From: Homalodisca vitripennis
Lineage: Eukaryota > Arthropoda > Insecta > Hemiptera > Cicadellidae
Direction: 5' to 3'
Length of the DNA: 64,000 bases
NCBI RefSeq assembly: GCF_021130785.1
Contig: NC_060213.1
Location: forward strand, 97,270,501 to 97,334,500
Part shown: positions 27,091-38,829 of the stretch, piece after piece
Layout of the letters: the number at the start of each line of letters is the position of its first letter
How positions within the stretch are numbered: the stretch's first letter is position 1
Made by a program: the position numbers and the translations under genes
The notes under the pieces: model-generated
Told to the model about the DNA's origin: nothing
Databases searched by the model: none
The model's input: only the letters and a program-made list of their open reading frames with translations

Positions 27091-28261
27091 TCAAGAGCTA
27101 TTAGGTTATAACCTTTGCTCTCAGTTTAGTAATCTTCAATAAACTCTACATGTGTCAAGGATATTTAGAAATTAAAGTTTGCTCTTTAATGTAAAACCTG
27201 CTTCATAATCTTGTATAGACTGTGAGGAATTCCATCTAGACAGTGGTCAAGTAGTTTGAGGACGTTGGCACTCAATGTGTTAACAAAACACATAAGAAAT
27301 TAAGCTCACATAAAAAAAAAAAAAGAATTTGGCTTTGGGCCTGATTTTATAATGATTTATCAATTGCGGGTTCGCAATCAGATAACGTACATCAAGAACG
27401 TAACCAGGAAAAACCAGTTTGGGGGAAAACTAATATTGCATACATAGTGGACAGAGAGTAAGGCCCCATTTTAGGTTTCTTTAAAAAAAGTTCTTGGGCC
27501 CGTTTCTTTGTTTGAGAACGATCTTTCAGCAGTACATGTCAGTAATATTGAAATCATTTAAATAATAATAATCGTTTTATACAAAAATAATTGATACAAT
27601 TGGAAAATTTTGGAAGGGTTCCGGATCCCTTGGAACCCTGGCTACCTCCATGGGCCTATATATTAAATATAAAACTGGATTAAAGATGACCTTATAAAAG
27701 TATTCTACAACAATTTTCTGAAACTAAAAACAACAGCATCAATTTCTTTAATTTAGCCTTAGTAATAATGCATAGTCACGCTGGAGTGTCAGTGGTATGG
27801 TCTATCGGTGCATACTACAAGTAACAAGAAACGCTGCAAGTTTGGATGTGTAATAAGTTTACAAGGATAGGAGAAGTACGGCCACACCCCGTGTCGTATA
27901 ACAGGGTATCCGCTGAGGTTTTTTAGCAAGAAGAATATAAACTAAAATTCAATTTTCTAATACATAACTCATTTAATACTCGAACTCTTTTGAAGGCAGA
28001 TGTAGTCAGAAACGACGAGCATACAGAAAATGGAATTGATACAAAAATTAACGCTCAGCCAATAAGACATGCTACAACGTAGAAACACATTATCTGTCTA
28101 TGTAGAAATAAAGCATTAAGCCAAAATTATTAAAAGCTAACAGATGAAATCTTTCTCGTGATATCTGCCAACATGAATATTCCAATTTGTTGTCCATTAA
28201 AGTTAGGTTCCATAGCAATGTTCAAATAATAAAAACATTTTCCGGTGACGTAAGGAGGGTT
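27091..28261. other. No gene seen between the two tandem arrays
   Basis: AT-rich unique-looking DNA, no supported coding region. Confidence 0.5.
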
Positions 28262-31200
28262 CTAAAAGCGCAGAAAGTGCGCTGAAATCAAATCTTGTCC
28301 ACCAGTTTATAATATTTGACTTTCCTCTCCATTAATTTTTTTACCTCTTACATCTATGAATTAAAGATGTAACATAGAACCGTACACAAAAGTGCGCTGG
28401 AAAATCAAATTCTTGTCACCAGTTGTTTATAAATATTGACTTTTCCTCTCTATTATTTTTTCTCTTACATCTCTGAATAAAAGATGTAACATATAGAACT
28501 GTACACAAAAGTGCGCTGAAATCAAAATCTTGTTCAACGAGTTTATAGTATATTGATCATTACCTTCTCCAATTATTTTATTCTCTTTACATCTATGGAA
28601 TAAAGATGTATGTAATCATAAGAACATGTACACAAAAGTGGCGCTCTGAAATCAAATCTTGTCATCAGTTTATAATATTGGTCTTTCCTCTCTATTATTT
28701 TTTCTCTTACATCTATGAATAAAGATTGTAACATAGAACTGTAACACAAAAGAATGGCGCTGAAATCAAATCGTGTCACCGCAGTTTTAATAATTATTGA
28801 CTTCCTCATCCATTTATTTTATTCTCTTACAACTTCTAATGAATAATAGTATTTAACATAGAACTGTAACACAAAAAGTGCGCTGCCTGAAATCAAATCT
28901 TGTCATCAGTTTATAATATTGACTTTTCCCTCGCCATTAATTTTTTCTCTTACATGTATGAATATAAAGATGTAACATAGAACTGTACAAAAAAAGTGAG
29001 CTGAAAGCAAATCTTGATCACCAGTTTATAATATTGGACTTTTCCTCTCTATTATTTTTTCTCTTACATCTTATGAAATAAAAGATGTAACATAGAACTT
29101 GTACACAAAAAGTGCGCTGAAATCAAATCTTGTCACCCAGTTTTTTAAATATTGACTTTCCTCTCCATTATTTTTTTCTCTTTACATCTATGCAATAAAG
29201 ATGTAACATAGAAACTGTACACAAAAGTGCGCGTGAAATCAAATCTTGTCCACCAAGTATTATAATATTGACTTTCCTCTCCATTATTTTTTCTCTTACA
29301 TGTACTGAATTAAAGTAAGGATTTAACATAGAAACTGTACACAAAAGTGCGGGCTGAAATCAAATCTTGTTCACCAGTTTATAAAATATTGTACTTTCCT
29401 CTTCCATTAATTTTTTCTCTTACAAATATGAATAAAGATGTAACCATTAGAAACTGTACACAAAAGTGCGCTGAAATCAAATCTTGTCATCAGTTTTATA
29501 ATATTGACTTTCCTCCTCCGATTAATTTTTTTCTCCTTACATGTATGAATACAGATGTAACTTAGAACTTTACACAAAAGTGAGCTGAATGTTCAAATCT
29601 TGTCACCAGTTTATAATATTTGACTTTCCTCTCTATTTATTTTTTCCTATTACATCTTATGAATAAAGATGTAACATAGAAACTGTACACAAAAGTGGCG
29701 CTGAAATCAAAAATCTTTAGGTTCACCAGTTTTATATATATTGACTTTCCTCTCCAGTATTTTTTCTCTTACATCTTATGAAATAAAAGATGTAACATTA
29801 AGAAAACCTGTACACAAAAGTGAGCTGAAATCAAATCTTGTCACCGAGTTTTCATAATATTGACTTTCCTCCTCTCTATTATATTTTTTCTCTTACATCT
29901 ATGAATAAAGATGTAACATAGAACCTGGACACCAAAAGTGCGCTGAAATCAAAATCTTGTCACCAGTTTATTAATATTGACTTTCCTACTCCATATATTT
30001 TTTCTCTTACATGTATGAATAAAGATTGTAACATAGAACTGTACACCAAAAGTGGAGCTGAAATCAAATCTTGTCACCCAGTTTATAAGAATTGACTTTC
30101 CTCTCTACTTATTTTTCTCTTACATCTATGAATAAAGAAGATATCAATAGAACTGTACATCAAAATGTGCGCATGAAATCAAATCTTGTCATCAGTTTTA
30201 TAAATATTAACTTGTCCCCTCTCCATTATTTTTTCTCTTACATGTATGAAATAAAGGATGGTAAACATAGAACTGTATACACAAAAGTGAGACTGAAATC
30301 AAAATCTTTGTCAACCAGTTTATAATATTGACTTTCCTCTCTATTTATTTTTTCTCTTACATCTATGAATAAATGATGTAACATAGAACTGTACACAAAA
30401 AGTGCGCTGAAATCCAAAATTCTTGTCACCAGTTTTATAATATTGACTTTCCTTCCTCTATTATTTTTTTTCTCTTACAATCTCATGAAATAAAGATTTA
30501 ACAATAGAACTGTACACAAAAGTTCGCTGAAATCACATCTTTGTCACCAGTTTATAAATATTTGACTATCCTCTCCATTTATTTTTTTCTCTGGTACATA
30601 TAAGAATAAAGGATGGTAACGCATAGAAACTGTATACAAAAAGTGCGCTGAAATCAAATCTTGTCACCAGTTTATTAATATTTGACTTCCTCTCGAAAAA
30701 AACATTCATTTTTTCTCTTACACATATGAAAATAAAGATGTAACATAGAACTCGTTAAACACAAAAGTGCGACGCTGAAATCAAATCTTGTCATCAGTTT
30801 ATAAATATTGACTTTCCTACTCCTTTATTGTTCTTACATGTACTTGTTTGAATAAAGATGTTTGTAACATAGAAACTTGTACACAAAAGTCGAGCTGAAA
30901 TTCAAATCTTTGTCACCAGTTTATAATAGTGACTTTCCTCTCCATTATTTTTTCTCTTACATGTATGGAATAAAGATGTAACGATAGAACTGTACACAAA
31001 AGTGCGCTGAAATCAAATCTTGTCACCAGTTTTATAATATTGACTTTCCTCTCCATTATTTGTTTTCTCTTGACATATATGAATCAACGAATAAAGTTGT
31101 AACATAGAAAAACTATACACAAAAGTGCGCTGAATATCAAATCTTGTTCACCAGTTTATAACATATTGGACTTTCCTCTCTCTTAATTTTTTCTCTTACA

Positions 31201-31350
31201 TCTATGAAAAAAGATGTAACATAGAACTGTACACAAAAGTGCGCTGAAAATCAAAATCTTGTCACCAGTTTATAATATTGGACTTTCCGTCTCTAATTAT
31301 TTTTCTCTTTACATCTATGAATAAAGATGTCACGTATAGAAACTGTACGC
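28262..31350. repeat. 108-bp satellite array, about 28 units
   Basis: The unit contains AGTGCGCTGAAATCAAATCT, TGTCACCAGTTTATAATATT, GACTTTCCTCTCCATTATTT and AAAGATGTAACATAGAACTG. Variants GTGAGCTG and ACATGTATG recur at intervals, suggesting higher-order structure. Nearly every unit has extra single bases, mostly duplicated letters, unlike clean divergence. No coding capacity. Confidence 0.95.
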
Positions 31351-31659
31351 AGTTTCTTTACATAATTTATATTTACCCCAATTCTAGAATCTCTTTTTTA
31401 TTGGGAATTCTTAATGAAAAAATAAAACACTCCAATAATACAATTTTTATTCTTTGTGACATATTATCGTTGTTTTTCAGTTATGTGGGTCTGGATGATG
31501 TGTTTCCTTAACACACAAAAGGCCACACAAAAATAAGAACTTGGTATTGACTGGAAACGTTTTGGTTTACAAAAATTAATTACATTTTATTGTTTCTGAC
31601 TATTTTCTCGTTGCCTCGTTGCCATCATGGTTACCCATAAGAGCCATGTAAAATATACT
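31351..31659. other. No gene seen
   Basis: Short AT-rich stretch between the 108-bp and right 87-bp arrays. Confidence 0.6.
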
Positions 31660-32108
31660 TTGGTTCGAATTCCTTGAATATTTCTCCAGTTGAACAAAGC
31701 GACAGATATAGAAACATTCGGGTAATCCAATTGGTTCCACGAAATTTGGTTCGAATTCCATGAATATTTCTCGAGTTGAACTAAGCGACAGATATAGAAA
31801 CATTCGGGTAATCCGATTGGTTCCACGAAATTTGGTTCGAATTCCATGAATATTTCTCCAGTCGAACTTAGCGACAGATATAGAAACATTAGGGTAATCC
31901 AATTGGTTACGCGAAATGTGGTTCGAATTCCATGAATTGCTCCAGTTGAACTAAGTGAATGACTGAAAATTTCGGGTAATTCACTTGGTTCCACGAAATT
32001 GGTTCGAATTCTTTGAATATTTCTCCAGTTGAACTAAGTGAATTACAGTTAAACTTTTGTGTAATCCAATTGGTTCCGCGAAGTTTCGATCGAATTCTTA
32101 AATCTCAA
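31660..32108. repeat. 86/87-bp tandem array, right copy (about 5 units)
   Basis: Same unit as 26,150-27,090 but clean. It ends in the same variant units (CTAAGTGAATTACAGTTAAAC, then GCGAAGTTTCGATCGAATTC, then TTAAATCTCAA). Confidence 0.93.
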
Positions 32109-32768
32109 CAATTATCTTCTCCTAGGAGAAGATTCTGAGCCCCTACTTTTGGAAGTTATTTTATACTTTTTAAACAACTCGTTTGTCAACCCCCTTCCCC
32201 TGAAATAATTTTCTATATACGCCACTTGTAATAGCATTGACATTCATTCTAGAGGTATTACTAGGAGTAATTTCTAAAACATTTCTACTGACAGTTATAG
32301 CTCTTTTGCTATCGTTAACCCTAACGACACCTTCACATTTTGACGCCATGTAAAAGCACGCTGACGCTCGATTTCGTTATTATGGGAATTATCTCTATAA
32401 ACGTCATGAACAACTTCCTTAAACAATGCAAATTGACTTTCTGCTCCCGAACTACCAATGCAAGTGTTTTACGTCATGATGCTAAAATGAAACGACCTAT
32501 AAAAATGTCCACGGCCGAATGCCAAAGATTGGTAGTACTGAATGGAAATATGTTTATGGGATGGGATTGGGTCCATTAACACGGACAAATGTTTCAAGGT
32601 CACAGCCGAGGAAATCAGCTGCTACAGCTGTCTGGCTTTGGCATTCAAAGAGCGTTCACGCCGCGAGGCAATGTTTCGCGTCAGTTTTAGATCTCCCAAT
32701 ATAAGATTACCTTTGGCATTTATAAGTGAAGACATTCACAGGTTTGGAAGCGATTCTAAGAGTATAGA
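32109..32768. other. No gene seen
   Basis: Balanced composition, with short overlapping open frames around 32,340-32,770 that match no family I know. Confidence 0.5.
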
Positions 32769-33009
32769 GTAGAAGTATGCATACATATCCCAATATGAGT
32801 ATGGAGTGCTTGAGCGTATTGAGATATCTCCCAATGGTGATCACTTACCTCAGGAATGTTTGGGTTGCCGACTTAAAAATGGATTAATTTTGAATGAGTA
32901 GAAGTATACATACATCTCCCAATATGAGTATGGAGTGCTTGAGCGTATTGAGATATCTCCCAATGGTGATCACTTACCTCAGGATTGTTTGGGTGGCCGA
33001 TTTTAAAAT
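32769..33009. repeat. 129-bp tandem duplication
   Basis: Units start at 32,769 and 32,898 and share GTATGGAGTGCTTGAGCGTA and CTCCCAATGGTGATCACTTA with only a few differences. Confidence 0.9.
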
Positions 33010-33780
33010 AGGTTCGTTTTGACCCTCTTTTATAATGCCGTACTGTGACTATCTTGGGATACAATAATAGATAATGTCGTTAAGAAAGTTAAGTAAAAAT
33101 GTGTGTTTACTTTCTTATACACTGAAGTAGCCACATAATAACATAATCTACAAATACAATAATTATATTTGTTAACCGACATTTCTGTTAACACAATTTA
33201 TTTATAGAGATGAATCACTTTTATTGTGTAGCTGAAATCTCACAAAATAAAAAACTGGACAGTATTGGCGATCTTCTATGAAGTGGTAACAAGAAGAAAA
33301 CCCAATATAAGCTCCATCTTCAACGTTTGTTGAGATGATTAACCTCAAAGAATTAAAATATTGTTCAAACAACACTGTAGCACAGCCAAATTAACATTAC
33401 ATCTTGTACAATACCATTTCATTACTTAACGTAACAGAATTATCAAAAACAAATGTAAAATAACTCAATGACATCAGAAAGAGTAGCCACAATTGCACTT
33501 TACACTTAAGCTTCGAGAAGGATTTATAACTTTAAAACCTGGTATTCGAATTTGCGACCATTTGTCAGATATTCCATACGTAGTAATTGCCGCCCTCAAA
33601 TTAATATAACATTCAAATAGGCGTTGTAATGTTCACTAATTGTTCACACAATGATTTATTCATTCACATGCAAATGCGCCAGACGTCGCGTCGCGTTGGG
33701 CCGTCAGGTCTCGGTGAGCTTATTAAATTAACACGTGAAGACCATCTTCTCTGTTCTTCTCTTTGCTTGAAGTTTTTTTT
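33010..33780. other. No gene seen
   Basis: AT-rich; no supported coding region. Confidence 0.6.
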
Positions 33781-33838
33781 TGACGATGGAACGATTGTGA
33801 AGGAAACAGGATTTTCGGACATTTGCCATCGTTCAGTG
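33781..33838. repeat. Deleted copy of the family at 17,140-17,312
   Basis: GACGATGGAACG at one end and GGACATTTGCCATCGTT at the other, with most of the middle missing. The hammerhead-like core is absent. Confidence 0.45.
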
Positions 33839-33984
33839 AAACAAAAAATCAGCAACACTTCTCTGTTCCAGCTAACCCTTTACCTAGCATCTTTCCTTTT
33901 AGATGTAATTACACCAGCCTCAATAAATTTATTGTTCCTTAGGACAGCGTAACTGAACGCTGCCTACCCAGGAGGAATCACTTC

Positions 33985-34430
33985 TGGCTGGTTTATACCT
34001 TCCAGTTGAACCCACTGAGTAAAGAAAAAACCGATGTCACTTAAATCTGGGAAACCTTATGAATGTCCAGGAGGGGCACATCACTAACCGCAAATGTCGA
34101 GATTCTGGAATGCAAGGGTAGTTCGATAGGCGTAGTCAACTACGGCAGATGACTGTTGGAGTAGGGTTTGTTCCCTAACAGCCAAAAGTTCTAGTCAGCC
34201 TAGACATAAGGGTGTGCCTGCTTTGACTGGAGGCTGGTTCAGAGCTGCCTTCTCCTTCTTCTGAGGGCACATGAATTGAGATAGTGCCCTAAACTTGTCC
34301 TCTTGAATCTCAACATTAGGGGCCCCTACTCCCAATCTTACCCATCCAAAATATCCTGTCATTCCGGAAGCAACGCTAAGATCCTTATAGGACTGGGTGC
34401 AATTTTCTAAAGTTCTTGTCCTAAGAGAGC
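33985..34430. repeat. Dispersed repeat family, copy 2
   Basis: Diverged copy of 22,745-23,200, same orientation. Confidence 0.6.
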
Positions 34431-37400
34431 AAAAAACTGAAAGCTGCGAAATGTGTTGTATGCATAGTTCTAATGAGCATCTCTGCTTGCGCGTGAAGTT
34501 TATCCGCGATCACACACGTCACCGCACGGTCTGAAGACTGCGCGTGACATCTATCTTGGCAGCGGGGTCTGTGCGATAATGTTATTGCATAGTGGGTGGC
34601 TTTATACTCGAATTGTGAGTGAGTCCGTTCATGATGCTCGCGCGGGCCAGAGAGAAAATAATGGCGGCCTAGGTCGCGTAGACGATAGACAGTTGGTGAC
34701 CTTTAATTTTGTCCCATAGTGTTTACAATAGAAATATCATACGACTTACTGAAAAGACGGTCCGATAAAAAGATGGATTGTGTTCCATTTTTCGGCATTC
34801 TCACTACCGACTCGACTGGTGGTGAGAAGTTCGAAGAGAAAAATAATCATCTGCCCAGAGGCATAACTAGTACTTGGCTTTGAGGAAGGAATGAATCTGA
34901 TGAAATAGCTCACCAGGGGTATGTATGGAATAGATAGTTTAGTTTAGTTTAATGAATAGGACTAATTCAAAATAAAACATATAACTGCTGTATTTCAGAC
35001 AAGTTTCATTACTGTTATGAGAATATTTTTTAATTTTTAAAGTTTTTTTGGGGTTTATCCTCATTACCCCCCCCCCCCTCGTTATGCCACTGCCTCTGCT
35101 CATTACGCAAATAAATACGGCGCCGCAACAACCCACAATTAATTTTATCCGGTTTTCTATCGGTCGCGGAAAGAGTAATGTTTAGTAAGATAAGTAACTT
35201 TCTAATCAATTACCTGAATGACTGAACTGACGCAGGGTAAAAGTTAGAGAACTTCTACCTGCAGGAGTTATCAGGTTCTCCTTGTGTGAAACTGACCAAT
35301 CTACAATCGGTGAAGGATGCAGTTTGTGATATCCACACACTGTTTCGCCGATTTGTGAGGTGCACTGCAGCAGATATGTTCCTACGATAAATCATTGACT
35401 CAATCAAAAGTCTATCGAGATTGTTGATTGAGTATCGACTTAATGTTGTACTCAACTCCACAAATAGACCTCATTTTCACTCGCCAAACTTATGTTAAAC
35501 TCTGAAAAATCACAACCTCATGCAGACTGAAATTTCCCGACTTTTGAGCTTGGAACCCGAAAAATTGTAGTTACTATATCCGTGATCTCTCGTGGAGGCA
35601 TCCAATCATCAGTCATTCATAGCTTGTATTGCAAGTAGACTCTGATTAAACTTTCACAATTTTTGACGTACTTAAATTCAAAATGTATAAATCTTTATAA
35701 GGATAATCCTACCGAACGATATCATTAATTTTAAAATGACAGCACTCTGAGCTTCCTCTTTGTTTTTGAACATCTCTCCAAAACAGTTTTGGCATAATTG
35801 CATAACAAAACACAGGAAAATTGGAAAGGAATTAATATCAATGATAGAAGAAAGGAATGTTAGCAGGTTGCTGCATCCTTAAAATACTGACCTTTTTTAA
35901 TTCACTCCATTGGATGGGTGGATGGCCTTCTTGACCCCACAAATCTTCTTTAGCTCTACAAGACAGAACTATAAGAGGCGTGGAGCTTTCTAATGCCGCT
36001 GCCGATTGCTACCAGAAGCCGGAAGTTTCCATAGTTTGAATTCTGCCGGAGGACAGCTGTTGCTCTCAGAGGTCAACAGAAGGTTCTTGAGGCTGAGAGC
36101 TCTAGGAGTCTGAGAGCTTACAGAGGCCGAGACTCTCAGAATTAGAATGAATTGTGCACATTATTTTGGTTCTAAGGGATCAGAAGATTCAGTGACAAAA
36201 GTTTCAATGTACCAATCTTATGTTCAGCAACGGAAATCTCAATCTTGTAGCCGGTGATGTAAAATGTCTTGTTTTGTTGTTGCCATAGTTACACGATATA
36301 ACACTAATAATCACTGTTTCTTTCATTTTCTACTAGATAACGCATAACCACAACGTTTCTAGTGGCAACGAATTTTAGCATTGGATAAAATATATGTTCG
36401 TAGACTGTTACTGTACATAATAAAAGATGAACATAAGCACAAAATAAACTCTTTAAACACGCTACATATAAAACCAAACATAATCTCATATCAGTTTTGA
36501 GCATTGAGAGGAGACATTAAAGAGATTTAGATACAACGTTTGATGTTTTTAAAAACCAAAAATATAAATTTTAATAATTAATTATTAAAAGTTAAATAGA
36601 TTGCGTTATCACTCGCAATGAGCTGCCTGTTGTAGACGTGAATGTTTATTTTATCATCTTGCACTTGTTATATAGCCTACCAGCCACACTTGTTACTTCA
36701 AGGCCTTTGCAATATTGCTAGCGTTACTGGCGTATTTAAAATTTTCCATGTTTCGAATTTCCTCTAAGGAACAAAGTCGATACTTTTATAGTCTCTTACT
36801 TTTTTAGAGTAGCGGATTAGATTCCCTTGAGACTCTAGATTCAAAGAATTTGCGCTCTTACAGAAAAACTGCGTATAGTACAATATAATAGCAGCGTTTA
36901 ACATTAAATATGAAATATTTTATGACAACAGCTGATTACGTTCCAAGAGAATGTTTGCTGTCTACCAATAAATTTCGAATGTACTTTAAGGCTTTCGTGA
37001 TAAAATAAATGGCTCCTAGACCTAGATCCATTGGATCTAATGGGCAATCATGCGCTAAGTACATCTCTAATGGTCCATTAACACTATGACATGCTGCATT
37101 GCATGTTAGTAGTAGAGATCAGTAATCTGCAACATTATGCAAAGCAAAAAATACAATTTAATATTTAATATGTATTATTTATTATAATTTAGAGTCATCC
37201 AATTCAGTTTTTATTGTGTGTATTAGAGCATCTTCAGGTTTTACTTCACTTATTCATATTATTTCGTCAATGTTGATTAAAAGCATATCATAAAATTAAA
37301 ATTGTCTCAAGAATTAATTTAGATCAGAAAATTATATTATTACGTGTTTTATTTTATTACATTGTTATGGACTGTAAACCATTGACAAACAGAAACACAA

Positions 37401-38029
37401 AACTTCAATAAATTTTGCGTTTTCGCTTTTTCTCAAAATGTTGAAAATGCTATAGTAACCTTTATTGTCAATTTAAAGTGTACATAGCCTATGTCCTGAT
37501 ATATAAGCTCGTTCTTCAGGGTTTGTCCCATTTGAGGTTAGAAATAGTACGTTTCACTCAATTAAAAAATGTGTAAATATCGATTACAAAAAGATCTGCA
37601 TTCTTTCTTTATTTTTTAATAGGACTGTATGTTCTTTTGGAATATATAAACAAAACTTCAGTTATGTCGAAAGGACGTAGGTAAGAAGCTCATGGACTAA
37701 ATGGAATTTAAATATTCATAATAATTTAAGGTGGAAAGTAGAGTTTCGTATATTTATTCATTGTATAATTTATTTATATATTATTATTATTATTATTATT
37801 ATTTGCAAAATAGGTAATAAAAAGGTAAATTTTCACATAGTGCAACAAAATTCCATATTCATTTTATCTGCATAAAAGATAATGATTATATATACACATT
37901 TTCAGTAACCTGCACATGTATATAATCAATTTCATTTGCCCCAGTGCAGGTACTTTCCTCTCTGTTATCAGCGGGGCGATAACACTCATAACATGAACTT
38001 AACCCCTTTCTCCAGCTGACAAGCTGTAG
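34431..38029. other. Intergenic, no gene seen
   Basis: A CpG-rich patch lies at 34,480-34,690. A 13-base C run lies at about 35,067 and an (ATT)n run at 37,780-37,802. The rest is AT-rich with no supported reading frame. Confidence 0.55.
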
Positions 38030-38670
38030 TATTTTGAGGTGGAGGAGGGGAGGGAATCACTCTCTGATCACGTGCAAGGACTCGACCAATCGGGAAGAGG
38101 CTCGCCCTAGGGGGAGGGGGGCAGACTTGTACGAATCTGATCTGAAATGTTGACCAAACCGTTCAGTTTCAGGTTGGAAGTAGAGAGAGAGAGAAGTGCA
38201 CCCGCATAGTTGTCCTTTTAGATTGAATTAAATTCCTTTGTACATCTTAGTTACAGATACCAGATCTATTAGAGTTTCACTGTTAGGCTGTTGTATTGGA
38301 TATTTCTTACAAAATCCAGTCAAAGTGACATTTTTATTCTGATAGGTGTTTGAAGATTGAACTAAACTAATTTAGGCTATACCTGACTCCAAATTTCAGA
38401 ACACAAATAGACATAAATATATTTATTTTATTATAGTGCCGGTTTTGACTCGCCCAAGCCGACAAATCAATAACGTGATTCATTCACTACTGTTTGATAA
38501 ACAGCTGTTTCTGTCAGTTCGTCTTTATCAGCTGACTGGGCAATTGTTGCAGCCGGTTTCAATCGAGCTCAGTAACCGATCGTAAAATATCGACCTGCAG
38601 GTTATTATTCTACCCCACAGAGACATATTGTTCTAGACTTTTCGATCGCAGCGCTATCTACCCGCACACG
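38030..38670 (+). promoter_or_regulatory. Probable promoter and 5' UTR of the host gene
   Basis: GC-richer than its surroundings, with a GACCAATCGG CCAAT box (about 38,084), a CACGTG-like site (TCACGTGCA near 38,069) and a GAGAGAGAGA run (about 38,183), upstream of the first coding exon. The start site cannot be fixed. Confidence 0.4.
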
Positions 38671-38829
38671 ATGGAGACAGCGACCGAGCAACTAGTGACA
38701 GAACAAATCACACCATTGGCTCTACAGCGGCTTTGGGCGCGACGTTTGAATGGGTCAATCATCCATGAGGAATCTGATATTGCTGAATTGTTGTTGGACC
38801 ATGACGTTTTCCCTTCTGCCCAGGTCGAA
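38671..38829 (+). CDS. Host gene exon 1 (coding start)
   Basis: ATG at 38,671, 53 codons, ending at donor GTAAGT (38,830), phase 0. The peptide is acidic-helical (METATEQLVTEQITPLALQR at the start, later DIAELLLDHDVFPSAQVE) without a signal peptide. The next exon in phase is at 51,717, giving a 12.9-kb intron. I do not recognise the protein. The clean open frame, strong donor and phase match to the following exons support a real gene. Confidence 0.7.

Noticed and set aside
26150..31350. CRISPR array
   Set aside because: Whole units repeat without unique spacers, and the context is eukaryotic.
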